Shown here: piece after piece, positions 43,101 through 51,315 of the stretch
Position numbering within the stretch: position 1 is the first letter of the stretch
How the letters are laid out: every line of letters begins with the position of its first letter
Assembly: GCF_900083545.1 (NCBI RefSeq)
Contig: NZ_LT559262.1
Location: forward strand, 968,397-1,032,396
Length of the DNA stretch: 64,000 bases
Direction: 5' to 3'
Source: Alistipes provencensis
GTDB lineage: Bacteria; Bacteroidota; Bacteroidia; Bacteroidales; Rikenellaceae
Program-made: the position numbers and the translations under genes
Notes under the pieces: model-generated
Database searches by the model: none
Seen by the model: only the letters and a program-made list of their open reading frames with translations
Told to the model about the DNA's origin: nothing

Positions 43101-43272
43101 AGATGTTGTCCGACACCCAGTACCAGTAGACGGCCAACGGCGTTTCATCGGGCACACTCCGGAACGCATTACGCATCTGTTCCATCGAAGGGCCGTCGCA
43201 GGCCGTTTCACGACATGAAACCGAAAAGGCCGCTACGGCCAACATCATCAGCAATAAGATTCGTTTCATCAT
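40120..43272 (-). CDS. GH106-family alpha-L-rhamnosidase
   Basis: A 1050-residue lipoprotein-type protein (AAFSVSCRETACDG, lipid Cys near residue 20). The N-terminal barrel begins FRSVPDETPLAVYWYWVSDNI and continues ERAGELDIEIGIFNSPGWSQSGGPWV, the hallmark opening of GH106. Further matches are VVVQDSYETGGQNWTDDMAE, WLENYGHWGFPGEFLQYGG with EVAGEFWSEGS (probable catalytic Glu positions), and CAHIYGKRRVWAESFTAG. C-terminal beta domains end with a galactose-binding-like module (GRVYLNGVCAGGTWTPPYRVD, then NTLEVEVANNWMNRL). GH106 enzymes release alpha-1,2-linked L-rhamnose, for example from rhamnogalacturonan. It starts 87 bases after the GH2 gene and ends 10 bases before the (alpha/alpha)6 protein gene. 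Confidence 0.9.
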   Translation of the reverse strand: MMKRILLLMMLAVAAFSVSCRETACDGPSMEQMRNAFRSVPDETPLAVYWYWVSDNISEEGVVRDLESMKEVGINRAFIGNIGIGDQPYGEHQLFSPEWWRVMHAALKRAGELDIEIGIFNSPGWSQSGGPWVEPQQSMRYLASAQTVIEGPALFEGPLPEVGADAKDVRVIAYPLPGTAESDTKRAVKHDGEELRLDWNVSGEQPMRSLTIWVDRPILTSAELYCRENGGYRLLKRFAIDRSNLQMNVGFDPLAPIVVSLPETLSTAYRLVVPAPGSAVFKAMLSSLPQVERFPEKTLAKMFQTPLPMWHDYLWEPQPVVQESLPVDPGAVKDITASFSDGTLRWEVPAGKWRVERLAMRSTTVTNGPASPEGLGLEIDKMSKKHVASHFDAFIGEILRRIPAEDRRTFKVVVQDSYETGGQNWTDDMAERFEETYGYDPLPYLPVLHGTVVGSQDISDRFLWDLRRLIADRVSYDYVGGLREESHKHGLTTWLENYGHWGFPGEFLQYGGQSDEVAGEFWSEGSLGDIENRAASSCAHIYGKRRVWAESFTAGLQGFSRYPYLMKQRGDRFFAEGINSTLLHVYIHQPYEDCFPGMSSWFGNEFNRKNTWFSQLDAFVDYLKRTGYLLQQGRYVADVAYFIGEDAPKMTGVCDPALPNGYSFDYINAEVLLKHSKVRDGRLVLDGGMEYRVLVLPKLRTMRPELLDAIERMVRAGLTVLGPAPERSPGLAGYPGADERVKKTAERMWPSEAAVKYNVYGKGCVFGDGCSLEEVFAFLSMRPDCRIEGQNMDIRFIHRATEQGDVYFLSNQQERKVVFEAAFRTESGAPELWDALTGGIRQLPGFSRQDGITTVPLELEPYGSAFIVFDRKKEARPSSVGNFPGATVLARAEGPWKVTFEGLDAPEGPVVFDRLCDWTAADDPRIRYFSGTARYKTSFEVESVGPGVVYVNLGKVMVMGRVYLNGVCAGGTWTPPYRVDVSGLVRKGENTLEVEVANNWMNRLIGDQRLSPGQRKTWTPVNPWTASSELQSSGLLGPVVVEEFDYEIVK

Positions 43273-43359
43273 AGAGAAAGTATGTTTACAGGTCTATCAT
43301 CCCTGAAAGGAATATCAAAATAACGACATTATCCGGAATACACAACGCCATCCGGAGGA

Positions 43360-45843
43360 TTATTTTACAGAAATCTCCAACCGCGCTTTGCGCAGGCTCC
43401 CGGCCGACGCCTCGAACCCGATCTTCCCGGGATGTTCCCCCGACTGGACAATCGCCACGAGCTGTCCCTTGAAAGCCTTCATCCGCGGATGGTGGAACGG
43501 CTCCAAACAGGTCGGATCTCCGTTCGAAACCGCCCGGAACACTCCAACCCCGGTAACCCGGAACGAGATCTCCGGATCGGCATCCGGACAGAGATTGCCG
43601 TCCCGGTCCACCACCCGTACCGTGATGAACGAAAGGTCCTTACCATCGGGACGAATGGTTTGCCTGTCGACCGCAAGCTCCAGCCGATAGGGCTCACCGG
43701 CCGTATGTACTTCGGTTTCGGCCGCCGGTTGCCCGTTCTTATCATAAGCCACCACCCTCAGCGTACCGGGTTCATATTTCACATCCATCCACATCAGCCG
43801 GTAACGGCGCTGGCGCCAAAGTCCCCGGGCGGCCTCTTCGCTGTCGGTCGCGGCCTGTGTCATCGTCGTATCCTTAGCAATACGCCCCTGACTCTTCCCG
43901 TTGACAAACAGTTCAGCAGAAGGATAGTTCGTATAGACGAATACGGGCGTCACCTCCCCTTCGCGGCCGGGCCAGGTCCAATGGGGCAGGACATGCAAAG
44001 TCTCTTCCTCGGGCCGCCAATGGCTCCGATAGAGGTAATAGCGGTCCTTGGGCAGTCCGGCCAAATCGACAATGCCGAACAACGAACTGTGGTTAGGCCA
44101 TATCTCGTGGTAGGGCGTAGGTTCACCCAGATAATCAAACCCCGTCCATACAAACTCACCGATACACCAGTCATAATCGTCATGCAGCACAAAATCGTCT
44201 TCGGGCAGATTGGACCAACTGCCGCAATCCAGATCGTAGCCCGACGACTGGTTGTCCGGACGGACTTTGTTCGTGGTACGTTCCACCGGAAAATGGTAGG
44301 TTCCCCGCGAACTGAATGCAGAAGCGGTCTCGGAACCCATCAGTATTTGCTGAGGAAGCTCGTGATATGCCTTCGTATAGAGATGAGTCCGGTAGTTAAA
44401 GCCCACTACGTCCATAATGGCCGCAAAATGGGTGTCGATAGCATCCTGCACCCGGTCGATCCCCATGGTGACAAGCCGCGTCGGATCTTCCCGATGGCAG
44501 ATATCCTGCAACCAGCGGGCAATTTTCGCTCCCTCGTAGCTGCTCTGGTCGGGAACTTCGTTGCCGATGCACCACATCACCACCGACGGGTGGTTGCGGA
44601 AACGCCGGACCGTATTGGTCAGATCCCGTTCGGCCCACTCGTCGAAATAGAGGTGGTAACCGTTCTTCATCTTGGGAGCACGCCACTCGTCGAACGTCTC
44701 CACCATCACCATTAACCCCATCCGATCACATAATTCGATCAGTTCCGGAGCCGGGATATTATGCGCGGTGCGGATGGCATTGGCCCCCATCTCCTTGAGG
44801 ATCGACAGCTGACGACGCAGCGCACTGACGTTGACCGCAGCGCCCAACGGCCCGAGGTCATGGTGCAGGCAAGCCCCCCTGAACTTGATCGGTTGTCCGT
44901 TCAGGAACATGCCCCGGTCCGGGACAATCTTCAATTCGCGGATACCGAACGTAACCAGTCGGATCTCCTGAAGTTGCCCATCGGCATAGAGCCGGAGTTC
45001 GGCCTCATACAAGTCGGGGGCATCGGGCGACCACAACCGCGGAGCATCAATGACCAAATCCTGACAGAAGGTTCCGCCATCGTATTTGGAAAGCGTTGTT
45101 TCGGCCTCCGAAACAGTCCGTCCCCCGGCATCCCGAAGAAGCGTTTTCAACACCAGCCGCGAATCCGTTCCCGCCGGCAATTCGACATCCGCCTGCACCC
45201 GCACCTTCGCATAGTCCGGACGAATCTCGGGTGTCGTGAGGCGGATTCCCCACAACGGGATGCGGACCGCCTCCGAAACGACCACATGCACATTTCGGTA
45301 TAACCCGGCCCCCGGATACCACCGGGAGGACTCGGGATAATTCTCCAACCGTACGGCCAACACATTATCCGCCGGCTTCAACAACCGGGTCGCATCCAGT
45401 TGGAAGCTACCGTATCCATAGGGCCAGTAGCCAAGTTTCTCTCCGTTGAGATAGACTTGGGCATTGCTCATGGCACCGTCGAAAAGAATACCTGCCCGTT
45501 TCCCGACTGCGAAATCCGGCGCATCGAAACGAATCCTGTACCAGCCGGTACCGACAACGGGCAATCCCCCGGTGCGTCCGGCCTTGAGCGACGGAACGGT
45601 CTCGCCGTCCTGCTCGATAGCCACGAACTGCGGATCATTGTTGATGTCGAAAGGCCCGTAAATCGCCCAGTCGTGCGGAACCGTCACACGCTGCCAGCCC
45701 GAATCGTCAAAATCCGGACGAACGGCTTCGGCCCGGTCTTCCCGGGTAAACCTCCACCCCTTTTCCAGTTTGAATTCCGTCCGTGCGGCAAATGCGGAAA
45801 AAGCGGTCAGTAAAAAAATCGCGGTAAAAGATAATCGTTTCAT
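43360..45843 (-). CDS. GH2-family beta-galactosidase-like enzyme
   Basis: An 827-residue secreted protein (signal to about residue 19, FSAFAAR). It has the full GH2 layout: sugar-binding jelly roll (FKLEKGWRFTREDR, WQRVTVPHDWAIYGPFD), an Ig-like domain, the TIM barrel with acid/base E429 in MWCIGNEVPD and nucleophile E563 in IGEFVWTGFDYLGEP, then a DUF4982-like domain (FVYTNYPSAELFVNGKSQGR) and a further Ig-like domain from about residue 710 (PDGKDLSFITVRVVDRDGN). The order and the DUF4982 block are usual for Bacteroidota exo-beta-galactosidases and relatives, though beta-glucuronidase activity is possible. It follows the second SusD gene across a strong hairpin and is the first enzyme gene of the locus. 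Confidence 0.93.
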   Translation of the reverse strand: MKRLSFTAIFLLTAFSAFAARTEFKLEKGWRFTREDRAEAVRPDFDDSGWQRVTVPHDWAIYGPFDINNDPQFVAIEQDGETVPSLKAGRTGGLPVVGTGWYRIRFDAPDFAVGKRAGILFDGAMSNAQVYLNGEKLGYWPYGYGSFQLDATRLLKPADNVLAVRLENYPESSRWYPGAGLYRNVHVVVSEAVRIPLWGIRLTTPEIRPDYAKVRVQADVELPAGTDSRLVLKTLLRDAGGRTVSEAETTLSKYDGGTFCQDLVIDAPRLWSPDAPDLYEAELRLYADGQLQEIRLVTFGIRELKIVPDRGMFLNGQPIKFRGACLHHDLGPLGAAVNVSALRRQLSILKEMGANAIRTAHNIPAPELIELCDRMGLMVMVETFDEWRAPKMKNGYHLYFDEWAERDLTNTVRRFRNHPSVVMWCIGNEVPDQSSYEGAKIARWLQDICHREDPTRLVTMGIDRVQDAIDTHFAAIMDVVGFNYRTHLYTKAYHELPQQILMGSETASAFSSRGTYHFPVERTTNKVRPDNQSSGYDLDCGSWSNLPEDDFVLHDDYDWCIGEFVWTGFDYLGEPTPYHEIWPNHSSLFGIVDLAGLPKDRYYLYRSHWRPEEETLHVLPHWTWPGREGEVTPVFVYTNYPSAELFVNGKSQGRIAKDTTMTQAATDSEEAARGLWRQRRYRLMWMDVKYEPGTLRVVAYDKNGQPAAETEVHTAGEPYRLELAVDRQTIRPDGKDLSFITVRVVDRDGNLCPDADPEISFRVTGVGVFRAVSNGDPTCLEPFHHPRMKAFKGQLVAIVQSGEHPGKIGFEASAGSLRKARLEISVK

Positions 45844-45870
45844 TCAGCGTTTTGTCATTTATCGGGAAAT

Positions 45871-45902
45871 CCGGCACGGCGACGAACATGGCGCCGTGCC
45901 GG
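45871..45902 (-). promoter_or_regulatory. Strong intercistronic hairpin between SusD and GH2
   Basis: A perfect 11-bp stem (CCGGCACGGCG with CGCCGTGCCGG) around a 10-base loop lies in the gap between SusD and GH2. On the minus strand it is followed by ATTTCCCG rather than a T run, so it is more a stabiliser or attenuator than a terminator. The arrangement copies the one after the first SusD gene (1819-1851). Confidence 0.6.
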
Positions 45903-45912
45903 AGATCGGCCG

Positions 45913-48174
45913 TTACCAGCCCGGGTTCTGCCAGTTGCCCCCGGTAAATTCCTGCATCTTGTTCACTTCATCCTGATCGATCGGATAGATATAGTATTTA
46001 TCCCTCCAATTCGAGCGGGGGAAGCTGATGCGTTCGTATGCATAACCGGCATCCTTCTTCGTAATTTTCATTCCGGTCACGCATTTGTCCGTCTTGTCCA
46101 GCACCTTCCAGCGCCGCACGTCGAAGAAACGGTGTTCCTCGAAGGCCAGCTCCACACGACGTTCATTGCGGTAGCGGAGCTCGAACTCGTCTTTCGACAT
46201 TCCGGCAGGCAGCGAGGGCATCCCGGCACGCGCACGGACGAAATTCACGGCATCGCGGGCCGAAGCCTGGGTTCCGGCTACATCGACCGTCCCGTCGGGG
46301 CCCTTGACCTGATAAGCCGCTTCGGCGAAATTGAGGTATATCTCGGCCAGACGGAACAGGCGGATGGCACCATCGGCATTGTTGCTCACGTTCGACTGCC
46401 AGTTGTTGAACTTACGCATGTAATAACCCGTGCGGGTACTACGGCGGTTATTCGTCGAGATGCCATCGGTAGAGCCGACATAGGTATAGACATTGGGATC
46501 AACCTCGACTTCCGACTCCTCGTATTCGATCGTGATCTTGATCGAAGCCATCACCATGTAGGCAGCAGCCTCCTGCTCCAGAAAATCGAAGCGAATGTAC
46601 GAATCGGAGCCCCACGAATCGGCGAAATTGTTCTTCATGTGCTCGGTCATGTCGAACGAGAACTCCACGACCTGGCCATTCGTAGGCGCGAGGTCTCCGA
46701 GTTCAAGCCGTTTGGCCGGGTCGATCGCGCCGTCCACCACGAAGAAGAATCCCAGATTGCGGAAACGGTCCGTCGTCTCATCGGTCAGATAATAGAACGA
46801 AAAGGTCATCTTTTTCAGGCGGTCCCAGTCGATGCCGAAGTTCACCGGTTTGAAATAGGCATAGGGATCGCCGCCTGAAGTAAGAACCGTCCAAACATCC
46901 TTGTATCCCTCCCATTCGGACATATAGTTGAGTGTCACATCGTTGTAAGGAGGATCCTGGAATTCCATCAGGAACTCCTTCCGGTCACCGTCTGCGTCGC
47001 CCAGCACTCGCTGCGCACCATTGTAATAGATCGAGGCATAGAAACGCGGATCGCGGTTCTCATAGGGATTCTGCGGATCGTAGGTACTGTTGTCTGGATT
47101 GTAATTGGGCTGCCGGTGCGTATCGTCCGTATAGGGATTCGCCAGATTGAGCACGGGCTGCCCGTCGGCCGTTTCGTAACAATCGACCAGTTCCTGCGAA
47201 GGGCACGGGCCAGCCTTGAGCTGACCGGGCGTGGAGAGCAGACCGGCCTGACGCCATACCTCCATCTGAGCGCCGACCTGAAGGATGGTCTCCTTGTCGG
47301 TCGAACGGCGGTCATCGGAACTGGTGATGAAATAGAGCGCGTAGGGATTCTGTGCGATACCGGGCGAAGGAACATTGTCAAAGAGCTTGTAATCGTGGGT
47401 CAGCAGCACGGAGAGTGCCTCACGGTTGACCTCGAGGGCATCTTCCCAGTCATACGTCCCGTCGGACCACAGCGGGCTGGCGGCATAGGTCACGGCCTGT
47501 GATTTGATGGCATAGGGAACGGCGCGGGTCATGATCCCGAACGACGCTTCGGGAATACCCCAGCCGAAAGCCGTCTCGCTGTAAGCAAGCGCCGCATCGC
47601 AATCCTCGACGATGAACCGGACCACCTCGGAAAAGGGAGCCCGAGCGTCTTCCGTATAGTCATGGTCCTGTTCGTAGGTGTTCTTCAACAGCGGCACATC
47701 GCCGTAGCGCTTGATGAGCTGCAGGTAGTAGAGCGCACGCAGTACATGCGCCTGAGCGGTCCAGCCGCCCACCTCGTCGTCATTGGACTGGATCAGGGCA
47801 GGATCGACGTCTTTGATACGCTCGAGGAACACGTTACAATGGCGAATACCCTGATAAAGTCCCGCCCACGGACTGCCGTCGGTAGAGTAAGAGGCATAGT
47901 TCGAAGCGCTCACAGCGTCGGTGTACCATGCGGCATAGCGCGAACCGGCCAGAATATCGTCGGCGTCCTGTGCCTCGTCGGTCAGCGACGAGCGGTCCAT
48001 ATAGGGGGCCGGGCAGTATCCATAGCACGAATTGAGATAGGCCCTCACTCCCCGGCGCTCGGAGAAGAGCGCATCGAGGGAGGTACGTCCGTCGTAGGGA
48101 AGGTCCATGACATCGTTGCAGGACGAGGCCAGGCAAATCACGACGAGCAAAATATAATACAATATCTTTTTCAT
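45913..48174 (-). CDS. SusD/RagB-family lipoprotein with an inserted beta-sandwich domain
   Basis: A 753-residue lipoprotein (VVICLASSCNDVMD, lipid Cys near residue 20), clearly longer than the usual 500-630. The front (RGVRAYLNSCYGYC, WTAQAHVLRALYYLQLIKRYGDVPL) and the end (RNERRVELAFEEHRFFDVRRW, YIYPIDQDEVNKM) are normal SusD. Between NPYENRDPRFYASIYYNG (about residue 370-387) and RTGYYMRKFNN (about residue 582) there are about 140 extra residues, rich in strands (MTFSFYYLTDETTDRFR, LGFFFVVDGAIDP, VVEFSFDMTEHM, DSYIRFDFLEQ), like a carbohydrate-binding jelly roll. It pairs with the SusC encoded 13 bases upstream. The insert probably adds a second glycan-binding site. Confidence 0.9.
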   Translation of the reverse strand: MKKILYYILLVVICLASSCNDVMDLPYDGRTSLDALFSERRGVRAYLNSCYGYCPAPYMDRSSLTDEAQDADDILAGSRYAAWYTDAVSASNYASYSTDGSPWAGLYQGIRHCNVFLERIKDVDPALIQSNDDEVGGWTAQAHVLRALYYLQLIKRYGDVPLLKNTYEQDHDYTEDARAPFSEVVRFIVEDCDAALAYSETAFGWGIPEASFGIMTRAVPYAIKSQAVTYAASPLWSDGTYDWEDALEVNREALSVLLTHDYKLFDNVPSPGIAQNPYALYFITSSDDRRSTDKETILQVGAQMEVWRQAGLLSTPGQLKAGPCPSQELVDCYETADGQPVLNLANPYTDDTHRQPNYNPDNSTYDPQNPYENRDPRFYASIYYNGAQRVLGDADGDRKEFLMEFQDPPYNDVTLNYMSEWEGYKDVWTVLTSGGDPYAYFKPVNFGIDWDRLKKMTFSFYYLTDETTDRFRNLGFFFVVDGAIDPAKRLELGDLAPTNGQVVEFSFDMTEHMKNNFADSWGSDSYIRFDFLEQEAAAYMVMASIKITIEYEESEVEVDPNVYTYVGSTDGISTNNRRSTRTGYYMRKFNNWQSNVSNNADGAIRLFRLAEIYLNFAEAAYQVKGPDGTVDVAGTQASARDAVNFVRARAGMPSLPAGMSKDEFELRYRNERRVELAFEEHRFFDVRRWKVLDKTDKCVTGMKITKKDAGYAYERISFPRSNWRDKYYIYPIDQDEVNKMQEFTGGNWQNPGW

Positions 48175-48187
48175 CTGTTCGGTAGAT

Positions 48188-51100
48188 TTAGAAGTTCAGA
48201 GAGAGTTTGACGCTATAAAACCGGTAGACCGGAACGGAAAGAAAACTACCCTCGGGACCGAAGTCGGACGATTTCATATTATCCCATGTGAACGGGTTTT
48301 GCACGCTGAAACTCAACCGCAGGTTCTCGGCCGAGATGGCTCCGGCCCATTTGCGGGGCAGCGTGTAACCCAGTTCAATATTCTTCAGACGCAGGTAGGA
48401 ACGATCGTAGAGAAAGAACTCGCTGGTCTCGTGGTTGGTGTTCTTCTGGGTCGACAGCGCCGGGTAGTCGATACGCGCGCCGCTGCGGGCGCGTTCCGCG
48501 GTCCACGCGTTACGGTGCAGCGAACCGAACACACCGTCGTAATCGTATTCGTAGATACCCGCCCCGCTGAAGGTCGTGGAATATTTGCCGACACCCTGAA
48601 ACAGCAGGCTCAGGTCGAACGATTTGTACTTGGCTTCGGCGAAGAAAGCATAATAGACTCGCGGAATGGAACCGGTACCGATGGGAGCCTTGTCACACTC
48701 GTTGATCACCCCGTCCTTGTTCAGGTCGAGATATTTCAGGTCGCCGACACGGGGCGTACCGAACTCATAGGTAAGACCGCTCTGGGCAAGCTCTTCCGGT
48801 GTGTTGTAGAACGGAGAGCCGTTGCTGCGGTCGAGCAGGTAACCGAATTCCTGCCCGTGGGGAAATCCCTCCTGCCATCTCCGATAGGCATAGTCGGCGT
48901 TTTTTTCGGTCTCGCCGCTGCGGATGACCTTGTTCTCCGTATAGGTCAGCCAGCCGCCGACATCGATCTTCAGCCCGTTCTTAAAGGCTTTCGAATAATG
49001 CAGGCTCACCTCATATCCCTTGCTCTCGAACTCGCCCGAGTTGGTTGCCGGCAGGTACTCCAGCGGTACACCCTGATACGAGGGAGTCGTCGCAGCACCC
49101 GGAACGACCATATTGTCCATCCGGTCGCGGAAGAGTTCGAACGACAGCGAAAGATTGTCGAAAAGCGAGAGGTCCACACCGAAATTGAATTTCTCAGATA
49201 TCTCAGGGGCGATATCAGGGCTGCCTACCTGCGTTTCGGTCACGGTATTGGAGAACGCGGGGATACTGCCGCCGGCAACCAGCGTCACATTGTCCAGATA
49301 GGCATAACGACCCAGCCCGGAACGCTCGGTAGCAGTCTGCCCCCAGGCGACGCGGAACTTGAGATGGCTCAGCCACGAAACGTCTTTCAGGAACGCCTCA
49401 TTGGAGGCGACCCATGCCGCCGAAAAAGCCGGCGTGGCTACAAAACGATGAGCCCGGGCATATTGTTCCGACCCGGAATAACCCACGTCGAACTTGAGCA
49501 GGTAACGGTCATCGAAATTATAGTTCGCCTCAAATCCGCTGACCAGCTTCCGGTAAGGGAGCAATCCCGGCATGGCCGTCTCTTCCGTCGAAAGATCCTG
49601 ATAGAAGAGATAGGCCATGGCGCCCACCTTGTGCCGGCCGAACTGCCGGTCGTAACCCAGCATACCGCGATAATCAAGCTGGTAATACATCGACGAAGTC
49701 TTGCCATAGGTGAGGTTACCGTTAATGTCGCTTCCGTATTTCGAGAACGTGCCGTCCGTGGAACGAATCCATTTTTCATAGGTCTGCGACGTGGAGAGGC
49801 TGTTGACCGAGTTGGTCCGGTAACCGAACGAACCGCCCGCCTTCAGGCCCGGCGTGATAAAGCTCAAATCAGCGTTCAGGGCAAACTGCGCGTAGATATT
49901 GGTAACCGTATGGCGCACGAATCCCGCACGGTTGATCTGACCGTAGGGCGTGGTCTGTATCTTGTCCGTCACAACGACTCCGCCGCCGCCCGCCACAGGC
50001 TCCCCCGTCACCGGATCGACCACAGGCACGGTCGGACCGTAAACCGACGACGGAACCGAATAGAGCAACGGATAGATGTCGGCCAGAAAACCTCCGCCGG
50101 GCGTACGCTCACGCTTGATATTGCCCGCCAGACGGAGCGAGGCGCTCAGGAACTTGTTGACCTTGAGGTCCACGTTCGAGCGCACGTTGGCCCAGATGAA
50201 ATTATTGTTGGATTTGTATTCGTCCTGATCGGTATTGTAGAAACCTCCCTGATGCATCAGGTTGACATTGGTGTAATAAAGCACCTTGTCGCTACCGCCC
50301 GAGATATCCACACCGACACGCTGCATGCTGCTGACGTTCTTCAGGAACATATCCCGCCAGTCATTGTCGGGATAGAGGTTACGGTCCGAACCCGTGCGGA
50401 ATGCCGTGATCTGCTCATCGGAGTAATAGTAATTCTCTCCCAGACCATCGTTGAAGGCCGCCTCGTTGCGCAACGACGCATATTCGGCCGAATTGATGAA
50501 AGCGGGTTTCGTCGTCATCTGCTGGAACGTCTGATCCAGCCGCACACCAATCTTCAAATCACCCTGACGACCGCGCTTGGTCGTAATGACCAACACGCCG
50601 TCGGCGCCCTGGATGCCGTACAGCGCCAACGATGCCGCATCCTTGAGCACGGTCACTGACTCGATCTCCTCGGCACTGATGTAGTCGAAGGTCTGGAGCA
50701 TATTGTAGCTGATGACCATCCCATCGATCACGACGACGGGTTGGTTGGCGCGTATCGAAGAGATGCCGCGCACATACATACCCGTATTGGCCCGCGAGGG
50801 TTCGGAGTAAGACTCCTGCATAAGCAGACCTTGCAACCGCCCCGCCATAGCCATCGAAAGGTTGCTCGTGGGCGACTTGGCGAGCTCCTTCCCGCTGACC
50901 GAAGCCACCGATCCGGAGATATCGCCTTTCCGCTGAACGGTATGGCCCATGTAAACGTGCTCTTCGAGATCGAAGGTCTCGGCGCGTTTCAGAACGATGC
51001 TGTCCCGTACGTCCGCCACGGTCACCCGTTCGGAACGATAGCCCGGCAGGTAGAAAAGCAGTTGCTTCGTCCCGTCCGGCACGGTGATCGAATAGAAGCC

Positions 51101-51283
51101 GTCGGCATCGGTCAACGCCGCACCCTGATGATCGTCTGCGCGGACCATCACGCCCGCCAGCGGAGTGCCGTCATTATCGAGCACCTGGCCCTTGACAATG
51201 GTTTCCTGCTCCGCGGCAAGAAGCCGGCCGGCAGCGAACAGGCAAACGCTGAATATTGTGATAAGCTTGATTATCTGTCTCAT
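48188..51283 (-). CDS. SusC-like TonB-dependent receptor (second of the tandem pair)
   Basis: A 1031-residue outer-membrane protein: signal (to about residue 23, GRLLAAEQ), carboxypeptidase-regulatory-like domain (about 28-105, VKGQVLDNDGTPLAGVM), plug (about 105-255, with GRLQGLLMQESYSEPSR and GMYVRGISSIRANQPVV), and barrel ending VPVYRFYSVKLSLNF. The bridge before the plug reads VYMGHTVQRKGDISGSVAS rather than the usual VVGYGVQKK, a small oddity. It follows the first SusD gene by 32 bases and is followed by its own SusD after 13. Having two SusC/SusD pairs in a row suggests uptake of two size classes or two fragments of one polysaccharide. Confidence 0.94.
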   Translation of the reverse strand: MRQIIKLITIFSVCLFAAGRLLAAEQETIVKGQVLDNDGTPLAGVMVRADDHQGAALTDADGFYSITVPDGTKQLLFYLPGYRSERVTVADVRDSIVLKRAETFDLEEHVYMGHTVQRKGDISGSVASVSGKELAKSPTSNLSMAMAGRLQGLLMQESYSEPSRANTGMYVRGISSIRANQPVVVIDGMVISYNMLQTFDYISAEEIESVTVLKDAASLALYGIQGADGVLVITTKRGRQGDLKIGVRLDQTFQQMTTKPAFINSAEYASLRNEAAFNDGLGENYYYSDEQITAFRTGSDRNLYPDNDWRDMFLKNVSSMQRVGVDISGGSDKVLYYTNVNLMHQGGFYNTDQDEYKSNNNFIWANVRSNVDLKVNKFLSASLRLAGNIKRERTPGGGFLADIYPLLYSVPSSVYGPTVPVVDPVTGEPVAGGGGVVVTDKIQTTPYGQINRAGFVRHTVTNIYAQFALNADLSFITPGLKAGGSFGYRTNSVNSLSTSQTYEKWIRSTDGTFSKYGSDINGNLTYGKTSSMYYQLDYRGMLGYDRQFGRHKVGAMAYLFYQDLSTEETAMPGLLPYRKLVSGFEANYNFDDRYLLKFDVGYSGSEQYARAHRFVATPAFSAAWVASNEAFLKDVSWLSHLKFRVAWGQTATERSGLGRYAYLDNVTLVAGGSIPAFSNTVTETQVGSPDIAPEISEKFNFGVDLSLFDNLSLSFELFRDRMDNMVVPGAATTPSYQGVPLEYLPATNSGEFESKGYEVSLHYSKAFKNGLKIDVGGWLTYTENKVIRSGETEKNADYAYRRWQEGFPHGQEFGYLLDRSNGSPFYNTPEELAQSGLTYEFGTPRVGDLKYLDLNKDGVINECDKAPIGTGSIPRVYYAFFAEAKYKSFDLSLLFQGVGKYSTTFSGAGIYEYDYDGVFGSLHRNAWTAERARSGARIDYPALSTQKNTNHETSEFFLYDRSYLRLKNIELGYTLPRKWAGAISAENLRLSFSVQNPFTWDNMKSSDFGPEGSFLSVPVYRFYSVKLSLNF

Positions 51284-51315
51284 AATCGTTAATTCGTTTT
51301 AGAGATTACTGCCCG

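Noticed and set aside
48299..50659. Plus-strand open frame of 786 codons opposite the second SusC gene.
   Set aside because: Antisense shadow of a certain SusC; no recognisable protein.
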